Source: Flavobacterium aeripolare
GTDB taxonomy: Bacteria; Bacteroidota; Bacteroidia; Flavobacteriales; Flavobacteriaceae
Assembly: GCF_013294025.1 (NCBI RefSeq)
Contig: NZ_JABSNL010000001.1
Coordinates: forward strand, 458,152-516,566
Length of the DNA: 58,415 nt
Direction: 5' to 3'
The notes below the pieces were generated by a model. The model had not been told where the DNA came from, made no database searches, and was given only the letters and a program-made list of their open reading frames with translations. This document shows positions 8,996-16,440 of this stretch, in pieces. The first letter of the stretch is position 1. Each line of letters begins with the position of its first letter. Position numbers and translations under genes: made by a program.

Positions 8996-9266
8996 CTGTG
9001 AAAAGTTTTAGAAGATCAGCCTTATTATAGTAATATGAGCCGACTATTTTCTTAAAACGTACCTTTTCGGTTACTCGTAGGTTTTGAACAGATCCTGGTG
9101 ACATATTCATCAATTTTCTGACTTGCCTACTTTTGATCCATTCTTGCTCCGTTACGTCGCTATGACCTTCTTTCGTCTGTGTTATTAAGTTTCCAATATT
9201 ACCTAGTAATTCCAAACCAAATTGCCTTAAATCCTCTTTTGTTACCATATCATTCATAATCTCCAA
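8979..9266 (-). CDS. Helix-turn-helix (excisionase-type) protein
   Basis: 95 residues; later in-frame ATGs at M4 and M7 are possible starts. The C-terminal half (WIKSRQVRKLMNMSPGSVQNLR, then KIVGSYYYNKADLLKLF) is the HTH_17/MerR-like fold of Bacteroidota excisionase-type proteins: a recognition helix followed by a YY-N beta hairpin. It is the first gene of a two-gene minus-strand unit, opposite to the integrase, and could act as a recombination directionality factor or as a repressor. It is named by fold only. Confidence 0.8.
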   Translation of the reverse strand: MEIMNDMVTKEDLRQFGLELLGNIGNLITQTKEGHSDVTEQEWIKSRQVRKLMNMSPGSVQNLRVTEKVRFKKIVGSYYYNKADLLKLFTDERSK

Positions 9267-9653
9267 TTATTAAAAATTTAAACAATAAATACTTTTAATC
9301 TTCAATCTCGAATAACTACTTACTATGCTCATGATTTTATTGAGATAGAAAACTATTCACAAATCCTTTTATGTAAATCATAATGCAATAAATAGCCCAA
9401 TTTTAGTTATTTTTCTCTAAAGTATATACTTAATACATTTCATATATTCAGCTGATCATCAATGGTTTTATTTGTCTTTAAATGGCCGTTTAAATACTAT
9501 TTATAAAAGGGCTTAAAACTTTCAGTGAAAATTATACATTCTTTGAAAGCGATTCATACTTCAATTAATTTGCAACCAATTCAGATCCTCAAAGCACATT
9601 TATACCTTCGCTATGCTACAGTATAAAAGAGCTTTTAGGATACGCAGCAAAGA

Positions 9654-9696
9654 ATCTTGAAAATTAAAGCCACTAACTACGTATAATTTTCAAGAT
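9654..9696. repeat. Perfect 13-bp inverted repeat
   Basis: ATCTTGAAAATTA (9654-9666) is inverted exactly at 9684-9696 with a 17-nt loop. No U tract follows on either strand, so it is more likely a protein-binding or structural site than a terminator. Confidence 0.6.
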
Positions 9697-9880
9697 CCTT
9701 TTCCATGGCTTATTTAGCCATAATATTACTTCAAACTATTAGCTGATTAGTACCCTCAAACAGTACTTTTAGTCGAGTACCTTCTTTCTTTACCATCACA
9801 AATAATACACAGGACAACCTTGCTTCCATCCTATCTGTATTCAAAAGCCAGTATGCTAATTGTCCCATTTCAAGAGCAAA

Positions 9881-10006
9881 GGTATACTAGTGTTTTTAAC
9901 GCAAAAAAAAGGTCTTGCCCTACGGGTTTATCAAAAAATCTCCATCCGCCGCGGCGAATAGTATTTATTTGATAAAACCTTGTTTTTGCTAAACACTAAC
10001 CTTTTA
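9881..10006. repeat. Long nested inverted repeat with a GC-rich palindromic tip
   Basis: Outer arms AAAGGT...TAGTGTTT...GCAAAAA...AGGT (about 9881-9913) pair with 9978-10006. An inner stem GGTTTATCAAA (9925-9935) pairs with TTTGATAAAACC (9968-9979) with one bulge. The tip contains CGCCGCGGCG (9948-9957 region), a perfect 10-bp palindrome and the most GC-rich spot in this AT-rich region. The whole could extrude as a cruciform of about 125 nt. Candidate origin of transfer or replication, or a recombination site; it does not match the attC consensus boxes. Confidence 0.6.
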
Positions 10007-10176
10007 TGCTCTCGAAACGAAACATAACATACTCCGACTCTTTGGACGAATAAAAAAAAATGTCAACAATGAAATGTATTACAATTTATATTGGATTTAG
10101 AGTGAAACAAAACAGCTCCTCCTCTCATTACCAAATAAATTAATTTAAAAAAAAATAATCCTAAAAACAGAAAATC

Positions 10177-10569
10177 ATGAACATCATCGGAAGATTAATA
10201 AAGGATGCGGAAATACACAGAACCACGCAAGACAAACAAGTAGTGAATTTTTCTGTAGCCATCAATGATAGCTACAAAAATAAGCAAGGCGAACGCATAG
10301 AGCAAACAAGCTATTTTGATTGCTCCTACTGGATAAGTCCAAATGTTGCAAAAATAGTCACCAAAGGCGCTTTAGTCGAGCTTACAGGTAGAGTAAGTGC
10401 AAGAGCCTAGACAGCTACTAACGGAGAATTAAAATCAAGTTTGAATTTTCATACATCGACAATAAAATTGCACGGAGGTAGTAAGAAAATTGAATTTACA
10501 CAAGGAATTACAAAACAGGATAATACAAAGATCATCACACCAGAACCTGTTGAAGATTTACCATTTTAA
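10177..10569 (+). pseudogene. Single-stranded DNA-binding protein broken by one in-frame TAG
   Basis: The frame starts MNIIGRLIKDAEIHRT and reads as an OB-fold SSB of about 130 residues. TAG at 10408-10410 stops it at residue 77, in RVSARA-stop-TATNGE. The same frame then continues through SLNFHTSTIKLHG to the acidic tip EDLPF and a TAA at 10569. Relatives have Trp at the stop position, so TGG to TAG is the simplest explanation. The truncated product would lack the last strands of the OB fold and the C-terminal tip that recruits partner proteins. SSB of this type is carried by mobile elements and precedes DUF932 here. Confidence 0.85.
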
Positions 10570-10623
10570 CACTAAACACATAATAATTTTTTCAACTTTT
10601 AAAACTTTAAAAACTTTAATATC

Positions 10624-11691
10624 ATGGCACACAATCTAAATTTCAACGAAAGAACGGGACGCTATTCATTTTTTAGCGTACAAGAAAAAGCTTGGCACGG
10701 CTTAGGGCAAATAGTAACAGACTATCCGACAAGTGCAGAAGCAATTAAACATGCAGGACTTGACTATGAAGTCATAAAAAGTCCTCTTTATTCCAAGGTA
10801 TCAAACGTAATTGATTCTAATGACTGTTTAGCAATTAGAGACAATGAACTAAAAGTGCCTAATTATTTTGCCACTACCCGTACCGATAACAATACTGTTT
10901 TGGGTGTAGTCGGTAAAGAGTATCATATTGTCCAAAATCGTGAAGCATTTGGTTTCTTTGATGCTATTGTAGGTGGAACAGATGGAATTATGTACGAGAC
11001 TGCAGGCGCATTAGGTAATGGAGAACGCATTTTTATTACAGCAAAATTACCTAACTATATTCGTGTTGGTAATGGTGATGATGTTACAGAAAAATATATT
11101 TTTCTCACGACTTCACACGATGGTAGCGGCAGTATTACTGCAGCTTTTACGCCTGTTAGAATTGTTTGCCAAAATACACTAAATGCCTCTCTTCGATATA
11201 TGAGTAATGTAGTAAGAATTCGCCACACTTCAGGAGCAAAACAACGTTTGGAAAATGCGCATAAAGTAATGGGATTAGCAAATGAATTTAGCAATCAATT
11301 AGAAAACATTTTTAATAATTGGGCAAAAGTAAAAGTGAATGATAATGAGGTTAAGAAAATGATACAACTCGCAATATGCCCTAACAAGGAAACGTTACAA
11401 TATCTCCAAACTGGAAATGATGCTGAATTGTCCACCGTATTTAAAAACACGGTTGAAGATGCTTTTGCCTACGCTATGACAAGCGACTCACAACAAATGA
11501 ACACCACAAAAGGAACTTTATTTGGCGCTTACAATGCTGTAACAGGATACTATCAAAATGTGCGAAGCTATAAGGACAATGAAGCAAAATTGCAATCTAT
11601 TATTTTGGGAGGTACTGCACAATTAAAATCTCAGAAGGCATTTGAAATCTGTACTAATTTTCAAAATATGGGTACAAATTGCTTTAATTAA
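10624..11691 (+). CDS. DUF932 (phage/plasmid-like) protein
   Basis: 355 residues. The N-terminus (MAHNLNFNERTGRYSFFSVQEKAWHGLG) and the HGSGSITAAFTPVRIVCQNTL segment are characteristic of the DUF932 family (phage/plasmid-like TIGR03299 group). The biochemical role is unknown; members occur in plasmids, phages and conjugative elements. It has no signal peptide or membrane segment. It lies 54 bp after the ssb frame, probably in the same transcript, and ends before a strong terminator. A decayed piece of a close relative is found at 58037-58190, at the other end of the window. Confidence 0.9.
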   Translation: MAHNLNFNERTGRYSFFSVQEKAWHGLGQIVTDYPTSAEAIKHAGLDYEVIKSPLYSKVSNVIDSNDCLAIRDNELKVPNYFATTRTDNNTVLGVVGKEYHIVQNREAFGFFDAIVGGTDGIMYETAGALGNGERIFITAKLPNYIRVGNGDDVTEKYIFLTTSHDGSGSITAAFTPVRIVCQNTLNASLRYMSNVVRIRHTSGAKQRLENAHKVMGLANEFSNQLENIFNNWAKVKVNDNEVKKMIQLAICPNKETLQYLQTGNDAELSTVFKNTVEDAFAYAMTSDSQQMNTTKGTLFGAYNAVTGYYQNVRSYKDNEAKLQSIILGGTAQLKSQKAFEICTNFQNMGTNCFN

Positions 11692-11707
11692 TATTCCCTT
11701 TTAAAAC

Positions 11708-11745
11708 TATAGACGGCCCACTTTGATAGTGGCCGTCTATTTTTT
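11708..11745 (+). terminator. Rho-independent terminator after DUF932
   Basis: Stem ATAGACGGCC(C)AC / GTGGCCGTCTAT with a single bulged C, followed by six T. It lies 17 nt after the DUF932 stop. Confidence 0.85.
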
Positions 11746-12014
11746 ATAAGTCTAATTTCTTTGTATTACTGAATACATTTGTTGCAATGTCGAACTTCAA
11801 AAAGACCTTCCCTTCCAAATGATCGGGAAAATCTTTTTGAAGAAACTAGTTGAACCACTTCAGAAAAAAGTAATCAGTACGCAACGCTTCCATCTATTTT
11901 TTCTGAAAAGGTTCGAGTTAAATGATAGGATATTCTTTATCCTATTACTTATTATCGCCTTCATTTCTTTCCACAAAAGCGTAAAAAGAAAAGAAGCAAA
12001 AGAATGCCGCCTTA

Positions 12015-12134
12015 TTATTGCAAATTTTCTACTTTGATTTGAGCTGGTTTCTTTTCGCTTGACTTCGTTTTTGAATAACTCCATAACATGAGTAGTCCAA
12101 AAATAATTAATCCAATGGAAATCCATTTGGTCAC
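12015..12134 (-). CDS. Possible 39-residue membrane peptide or gene fragment
   Basis: GTG 12134 opens a frame VTKWISIGLIIFGLLMLWSY followed by SKTKSSEKKPAQIKVENLQ and a stop. One hydrophobic helix followed by a polar tail looks like the N-terminus of a periplasmic adaptor (membrane-fusion protein) cut short. No ATG start or promoter was seen. A longer overlapping minus-strand frame (11860-12126) reads less like a protein. Remnant or chance. Confidence 0.25.
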   Translation of the reverse strand: MTKWISIGLIIFGLLMLWSYSKTKSSEKKPAQIKVENLQ

Positions 12135-12184
12135 TCTTTCAAAGAATGTTATTACTACTAATTTTTCGTAACTGGAAAACCCTT

Positions 12185-12202
12185 CTCCCCACTAAAAGGG
12201 AT
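12185..12202 (+). repeat. Right attachment repeat
   Basis: CTCCCCACTAAAAGGGAT, one mismatch from the tRNA-Tyr 3' end copy at 6995-7012. The following 280 bp also match the DNA after the tRNA (7013-7292), including TTTGCAGGCTTTT and the integrase leader. Confidence 0.7.
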
Positions 12203-12483
12203 TAAGATTAAAAAATGAAAGTTTTTCAATCTTTTCAAAAGTTCTCAAAAAAAGTGTTAAGCTTGAAAATCCAACGATTTGCAGGCTTTTATCATTTTCT
12301 GCACTTTGTCAAAATTTATAAAAGCACTCAAAGTTTCTATGGCAGAGTCGTGACACATTAGTATTTTTCAAAAACACACATTAAAATATGAGTTAAACTC
12401 TTATACACACAGAGATTAACGTACTTAACGACTTGATTTTTTGAAGTTATAATTCTACATTTATTAACCTTAAAAGTTGAATT

Positions 12484-12964
12484 ATGGTAGAAAGCAGTTT
12501 GGTGTTTATTATCTTTTTGCCCCTCCCCGCAATGAAAGTAAAATTAGAACCATTTCTGTTAGAAGTACAGTAGATGGGATACCTAAAGAAACATCTTCGA
12601 GATGCAAATGGGATGTCTCATGTTGTGATTAAAAATAGAAAGAGCAATCGTAACTAAGGAATATGCGAAAATTATTAATATGTTCTTAAAGTCTCTTACG
12701 TTGAAAGTTAATAAGTACAAAACCGCTAACATGTATAGCGGAAAGCAAATTGCTTCTCAGAAAGTGATGAATTACATTTTGGGTAAAAATGCTACGAGAG
12801 CCAAAGTAGTTGAAGAGTTCCAAAAACATAATGATGAAATGACGACTTTTCTGGGTAAAGGATATGGGAAAGGAACTCTCGATCGTTTCACTATCAATAG
12901 TAATCATTTACGAGCTTTTATTCGACTTAAATTTAATGCTGAAGATCTTGAATTTTCTGATTTC
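12484..12964 (+). pseudogene. Decayed integrase, N-terminal part only
   Basis: The sequence aligns with the intact integrase (7293-8597) from its ATG to about codon 161 (EDLEFSD), where similarity stops abruptly at about 12964, just before the minus-strand response regulator. There is an early frameshift (after VESSLVFI the frame moves to ESKIRTISVRSTVDG), an in-frame TGA/TAA in the WDVSCCD region, and then a readable stretch FLKSLTLKVNKYKTANMYSG to EDLEFSD. The core catalytic domain is absent. It marks an older element at the same tRNA and the left edge of the 44-kb gene block. Confidence 0.88.
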
Positions 12965-12986
12965 TTTTCAGCTGCTAGCAACTATT

Positions 12987-14039
12987 TTAATTTTTCATCC
13001 TGCTTATTTTATTGTAATCTAAAACTACAATGTAGCTTCCTTTTTTTTCGATTAAGCCTTCGTTTCTAAACTCCGTTAAAGTTCTGCTAACCGTTTCTGG
13101 AGCTGTACCAGACATGGCCGCAAGATCATCTCGCGTTATTTTAATGCTGTTCCCTTGAACCTCATCTTCAAATATGAAAATTTTAAGCAGTGATTCTGCT
13201 ACTCTTTTTCGAACAGATTGGTAGGCTATCAATAATAAATGGGTGTCCTTTGAACGAATTTCATTCGATAAAATTTTAATAAATTTCTCGGCTACATCTG
13301 GATACAATTTTATCAGTTCTTCAAATTGTTCTTTTGGAAAAAAACACAATTCGCTATCTTCAATTGCTGTTGCTGTATCTGTAAAAGTCGCATGACAAAG
13401 AATGGTGTTAATTCCCAAAAAATCATTGCATTGATAAATACCCGTCATCAGCTCCCGGCCATCTTCAGCCATTTTTACCGTTTTAATCTTACCTGAAATA
13501 ACGAGGTAAATTCCAACAGCACGATCACCTTCATAGTGAATAACTTGATTTTTTTTAAAAGGTCTGCGAGCATGCGTATCTATTATTTTTTTAAGTTCAG
13601 CTATTCCCTCTTTACTAGAACTTCCCGTTACATTCGTACCAATAGTATCTTTATAAAACTCTTGTTCTACTTTTTTTTTATTCAGTCGGCTCTCTATTGC
13701 TTGCAACAGTTCAATATCATCAAATGGTTTGGTCAGGTAATCGTCTGCTCCCATTTCCATCGCTTTTCTTAAATCTGGTCGCTCTGACTTTGCTGTAATA
13801 AATATAAATGGAATTGTGCTTGTTGCTGGATTTTTATTAAGCAAATATAAAACGCCGTAGCCGTCAAGCTCAGGCATCATAATATCACATAAAATTATGT
13901 CTGGCATGTTAAAAATTGCAGACTCTACTCCTACTTTACCATTATTGGCTTGAAAAACGGTGTACCCGCTCAAAGTAAGTATTTCTACAACGTTCTCTCT
14001 GATGTCATTGTGATCTTCTATAATTAATACTTTGCTCAT
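12987..14039 (-). CDS. Response regulator: REC domain fused to a CRP/FNR-type transcription factor
   Basis: 350 residues. REC domain at 1-118 with acidic pair ED (8-9), phospho-acceptor Asp52 (IILCDIMMPELDGYG) and the conserved Lys of YLTKPF. A cyclic-nucleotide-binding-type beta roll follows (about 150-265), then a Crp-type winged helix (about 285-345). The recognition helix reads PETVSRTLTEF: the E-xx-SR pattern is that of FNR, not of CRP, and fits the TGAY-N4-RTCA operators of this window. No N-terminal Cys cluster is present, so oxygen would be sensed by the partner kinase and not by an Fe-S cluster. It overlaps the kinase gene by 4 bp (ATGA). It combines the roles of FixJ and FixK in one protein (inference). 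Probable master regulator of the locus. Confidence 0.93.
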   Translation of the reverse strand: MSKVLIIEDHNDIRENVVEILTLSGYTVFQANNGKVGVESAIFNMPDIILCDIMMPELDGYGVLYLLNKNPATSTIPFIFITAKSERPDLRKAMEMGADDYLTKPFDDIELLQAIESRLNKKKVEQEFYKDTIGTNVTGSSSKEGIAELKKIIDTHARRPFKKNQVIHYEGDRAVGIYLVISGKIKTVKMAEDGRELMTGIYQCNDFLGINTILCHATFTDTATAIEDSELCFFPKEQFEELIKLYPDVAEKFIKILSNEIRSKDTHLLLIAYQSVRKRVAESLLKIFIFEDEVQGNSIKITRDDLAAMSGTAPETVSRTLTEFRNEGLIEKKGSYIVVLDYNKISRMKN

Positions 14040-15223
14040 AATAAAGGAAATTTTAATGTAAATAGTGTTCCGTCCTGCGTGTTACTTTTAAATTCAGCTG
14101 TACCATTCATCAAAGAAACATAGCGACTAACGATATTTAATCCTAGCCCTGTTCCTGGAATGCTACCAGTATTGTGCGCTCTAAAGAATGCCTGAAATAA
14201 ATATTTTTGTTCCTCTAATGGAATACCTATGCCATTGTCGTGAACAGATAAAATACAGTATGAATTCGTAATCTCTGTTACTAAATTAATACAACATTTA
14301 TCACCAGAATATTTGATGGAATTAGTAATTAAATTAATTGCACAATTTTTTAATAAATTGATATCTAAGGACACCATGGTTTCTTTACCTAAATGCTTAT
14401 AATTAATTTTCTGCTTGGCTTTTGCCAATAACTGCATCTCCTCGGTTACTTCTTTAGAAAATGTGGTTAAATCGAAACTCGTTAAACTAACCATCATTTT
14501 CCCTACTTCTAATTTTTCGACATAAAGAAAATCATTAAGAATAGCGGTTAAATTCATCACCGAATTTTTAATCTTACTCACATGTTTACTGATTGGATCG
14601 CTTTTAAATGGTTCGGCATACCTTTCAATCAACGAAGCAGAAAGTTGCACCGTACTTAGTGGCGTTCTAAATTCATGTGAAGCCATCGACAAAAATCTAT
14701 TCTTTAATTTACTAAGCTCCTTTTCTTTTTCTAATGAAATACTGACTTTTTCTTTAGCTTTTTCTAAAGCAAAAATCGTATCATTAAGCGACTTAGTCCT
14801 AACTTCAACTAATGCCTCCAACTCTGCAGCATAATTTTTAAAACGTTCTTCGTCGATTTTCTGCTGGGTGAGATCATGTATAAATCCTGCATACATTGTT
14901 TTTCCTGAATATTGAACCTCACTGACTCCCAGTTTCATTGGAAATTCTTGTCCCCCTTTGCGTAATCCTATCAGTTCTCTACCAGTGCCTATTATACTTG
15001 GCTTTCTTGTGTTTTTATAATCTCCTAGGTAGCCATCATGTTTTTCCTTATCGTTTGAAGGCATCAGCATAGCTATATTTTGACCTATAACTTCTTCTTC
15101 TAAGTACTCAAATAGAATACAACCCGCGGGATTAATAGATTCTACAATTCCTTTTTCGTCAATAGTGATGATTCCATCCAAAGCATTTTGCACAAGGGCA
15201 TATAAAAGAGCGGCGTTGTTCAT
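14036..15223 (-). CDS. FixL-like heme-PAS oxygen-sensor histidine kinase
   Basis: 395 residues, cytoplasmic, no membrane segment. PAS domain at about 5-122: the stretch IGQNIAMLMP, KHDGYLGDY, IIGTGRELIG, FPMKLGVSE closely follows rhizobial FixL. His62 (KHDGYL) corresponds to the heme-binding proximal His and Arg82 (GTGRE) to the distal Arg that contacts bound oxygen. A coiled-coil linker (125-175) leads to HisKA with phospho-acceptor His183 (SMASHEFRTPLS) and a HATPase with N, G1 (DNGIGIP) and G2 (GTGLGL) boxes. It is the first gene of a two-gene unit with the REC-CRP/FNR regulator. Expected behaviour by analogy: active when heme is deoxygenated. No operator was found directly upstream. Confidence 0.92.
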   Translation of the reverse strand: MNNAALLYALVQNALDGIITIDEKGIVESINPAGCILFEYLEEEVIGQNIAMLMPSNDKEKHDGYLGDYKNTRKPSIIGTGRELIGLRKGGQEFPMKLGVSEVQYSGKTMYAGFIHDLTQQKIDEERFKNYAAELEALVEVRTKSLNDTIFALEKAKEKVSISLEKEKELSKLKNRFLSMASHEFRTPLSTVQLSASLIERYAEPFKSDPISKHVSKIKNSVMNLTAILNDFLYVEKLEVGKMMVSLTSFDLTTFSKEVTEEMQLLAKAKQKINYKHLGKETMVSLDINLLKNCAINLITNSIKYSGDKCCINLVTEITNSYCILSVHDNGIGIPLEEQKYLFQAFFRAHNTGSIPGTGLGLNIVSRYVSLMNGTAEFKSNTQDGTLFTLKFPLL

Positions 15224-15503
15224 CTAATTTTTGATCAAATTATGATGATCTGGATAAAGAACGACTATTTAAACTCAGTAAAGGAATTAGGTGACTTTAA
15301 TGACAGCATAACTCGCACGTACTCTTTATTTTGATATAAAAAGAAATAATTAGGGTATTTTCTTTCAAATTAATAAAGTCTTTAAGTCGGTGATACATCC
15401 TTTTGATTTATAAAAGTGATTTACATCATAAAGCTAGATGTTTTTCGTCACGACTAATGATGCGCTTTTATCGCTCCTTTGCCATTATCAAATAATACAG
15501 TCT
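15224..15503. promoter_or_regulatory. Divergent intergenic region with an unpaired operator-like palindrome
   Basis: TGATTTACATCA at 15417-15428 fits TGAY-N4-RTCA, but no TAnnTTTG box lies 23 nt away on either strand. It may bind the regulator at a different position relative to the promoter, or be a chance match. Confidence 0.35.
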
Positions 15504-15956
15504 ATGATCTCGTATAAAACCCTCCCAGTACACCGACTTCTTCTCAAAGAAGATGCTGAAATATTAACCATTTTTCAAACAGCATTAACACATATGGGGT
15601 CAAGAACTCCCATTTCTTTATATCGAAATATAGAATCATGTCTGCAAAATTTGAAAGAGATGCCTATTATGGACACTCCTATTTTATTTTTCTACTTAAA
15701 TAAAAATGTGCAAAAATGTACCAAAGAAATCGCAACTATTAGAAAAAACTTAAAAAGTAAAGATCTCTCTATAATAGTGTATGATTCCAAGGCGTCCTCT
15801 TTTGATGAAGATATACTAGAGGCAGGAGCCAACATCTATATCAAGAAATCAAATAATATTATAGAGCGTAATAAAGTGTTGCAGCAAGTAATTAATAGAA
15901 ACTGGCAATTTGAACAAGGCCGGTATAATAGAGAAACGTATTTTTTATCGGTTTAA
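15504..15956 (+). CDS. Degenerate receiver-domain protein lacking the phospho-Asp
   Basis: 150 residues from ATG 15504 (MISYKTLPVHRLLLKED); an ATG at 15438 would add 22 residues. The fold pattern is that of a REC domain: LLLKEDAEIL in place of the acidic pocket, a PILFFYLNKN strand where the phospho-Asp normally sits, LSIIVYDSKAS, AGANIYIKKSNN with the conserved Lys. The Asp is replaced by an aromatic or Leu, so phosphorylation as usual is unlikely. It stands between the FixL-like kinase (divergent) and the fumarate operon. A pseudo-receiver could bind the kinase or act independently of phosphorylation; the function is inferred from fold only. Confidence 0.75.
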   Translation: MISYKTLPVHRLLLKEDAEILTIFQTALTHMGSRTPISLYRNIESCLQNLKEMPIMDTPILFFYLNKNVQKCTKEIATIRKNLKSKDLSIIVYDSKASSFDEDILEAGANIYIKKSNNIIERNKVLQQVINRNWQFEQGRYNRETYFLSV

Positions 15957-15996
15957 TTAAATTTTTACCAATGATCGAAAGTAAAATTTGAAAGAC

Positions 15997-16039
15997 TGAT
16001 CCACGTCATTTCGGATAACTTTTTATTTCTTCAAATTTG
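15997..16039 (+). promoter_or_regulatory. CRP/FNR-type operator and promoter of the fumarate respiration operon
   Basis: Operator TGATCCACGTCA (15997-16008), 23-nt spacer, then CAAATTTG (16032-16039), one of eight matching arrangements. Predicted transcription start near 16046, leader about 50 nt. There is no TTTG -33 box, as expected for an activator-dependent promoter. Confidence 0.75.
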
Positions 16040-16095
16040 TAAACAGCGGCATTTAAAAGAAGAACCACAAACCCTGTAACAAACTCAAAATAATT

Positions 16096-16407
16096 ATGGA
16101 AAAGGCAAACATGGATAGCTTAGTAACAATATTGGCATATGTAGAAAATTTAGGATTTACATCCCAATTTGAAGTAAATGGGAAAACGCTGATTTCGCTC
16201 AAAACCAATAATCATTTTGAACCTGAACAGATAAAAATAGTTCATTTTTATCGCTTTGAAGGTGATTCAAGTCAGGACGATAGTTCGATTATGTATGCCA
16301 TTGAAACCGATAATAACGAAAAAGGAACTTTGATCGATGGTTACGGAACCGCATCTGACACATCAACTGCCGATTTCATGCGTGCTGTCACCCACATTCA
16401 AAAATAG
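16096..16407 (+). CDS. Small conserved protein, first gene of the fumarate operon
   Basis: 103 residues, acidic, cytoplasmic (MEKANMDSLVTILAYVENLGF, then a RFEGDSSQDDSSIMYAIE segment and a GTLIDGYG segment). A paralog with about two-thirds identity is at 47048-47359. Short proteins of this type are often labelled phosphoribosylpyrophosphate synthetase in Bacteroidota genomes, but no PRPP synthetase motif is visible and I would not use that name. It is 33 bp upstream of the porin gene, so it is co-transcribed from the operator at 15997. Function unknown; both copies sit next to oxygen or stress genes. Confidence 0.85.
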   Translation: MEKANMDSLVTILAYVENLGFTSQFEVNGKTLISLKTNNHFEPEQIKIVHFYRFEGDSSQDDSSIMYAIETDNNEKGTLIDGYGTASDTSTADFMRAVTHIQK

Positions 16408-16440
16408 TGGTAATCGTTCATCATCTTTAAAATAAATTAT

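Larger units (their letters stand above)
9267..10176. other. 0.9-kb structured non-coding region of the element
   Basis: No credible gene on either strand. It holds two inverted repeats listed separately (9654-9696 and 9881-10006). Its place between the regulatory pair and ssb suggests a replication or transfer origin, but no iterons or nick-site motif were recognised. Confidence 0.45.
7002..12202. mobile_element. 5.2-kb integrated element at tRNA-Tyr, partly degraded
   Basis: It is bounded by the tRNA-derived direct repeats at 6995-7012 and 12185-12202. It contains a tyrosine integrase next to the tRNA, two small minus-strand genes of DNA-binding type, a 0.9-kb non-coding region with long inverted repeats, a broken ssb and a DUF932 gene. 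SSB and DUF932 are common passengers of plasmids and conjugative or mobilizable elements. No relaxase, replication or transfer gene is present, so it is either a stripped remnant or needs a helper. Confidence 0.65.

Noticed and set aside
9881..10006. Integron attC site
   Set aside because: The ends lack the RYYYAAC and GTTRRRY boxes, and no integron integrase or cassette is present.
11860..12126. 88-codon minus-strand frame
   Set aside because: Low-quality composition; another frame of the same strand (12015-12134) reads better as a membrane segment.
16096..16407. Phosphoribosylpyrophosphate synthetase
   Set aside because: A label often given to such small proteins, but at 103 residues it has none of the PRPP-binding or ATP-binding motifs.
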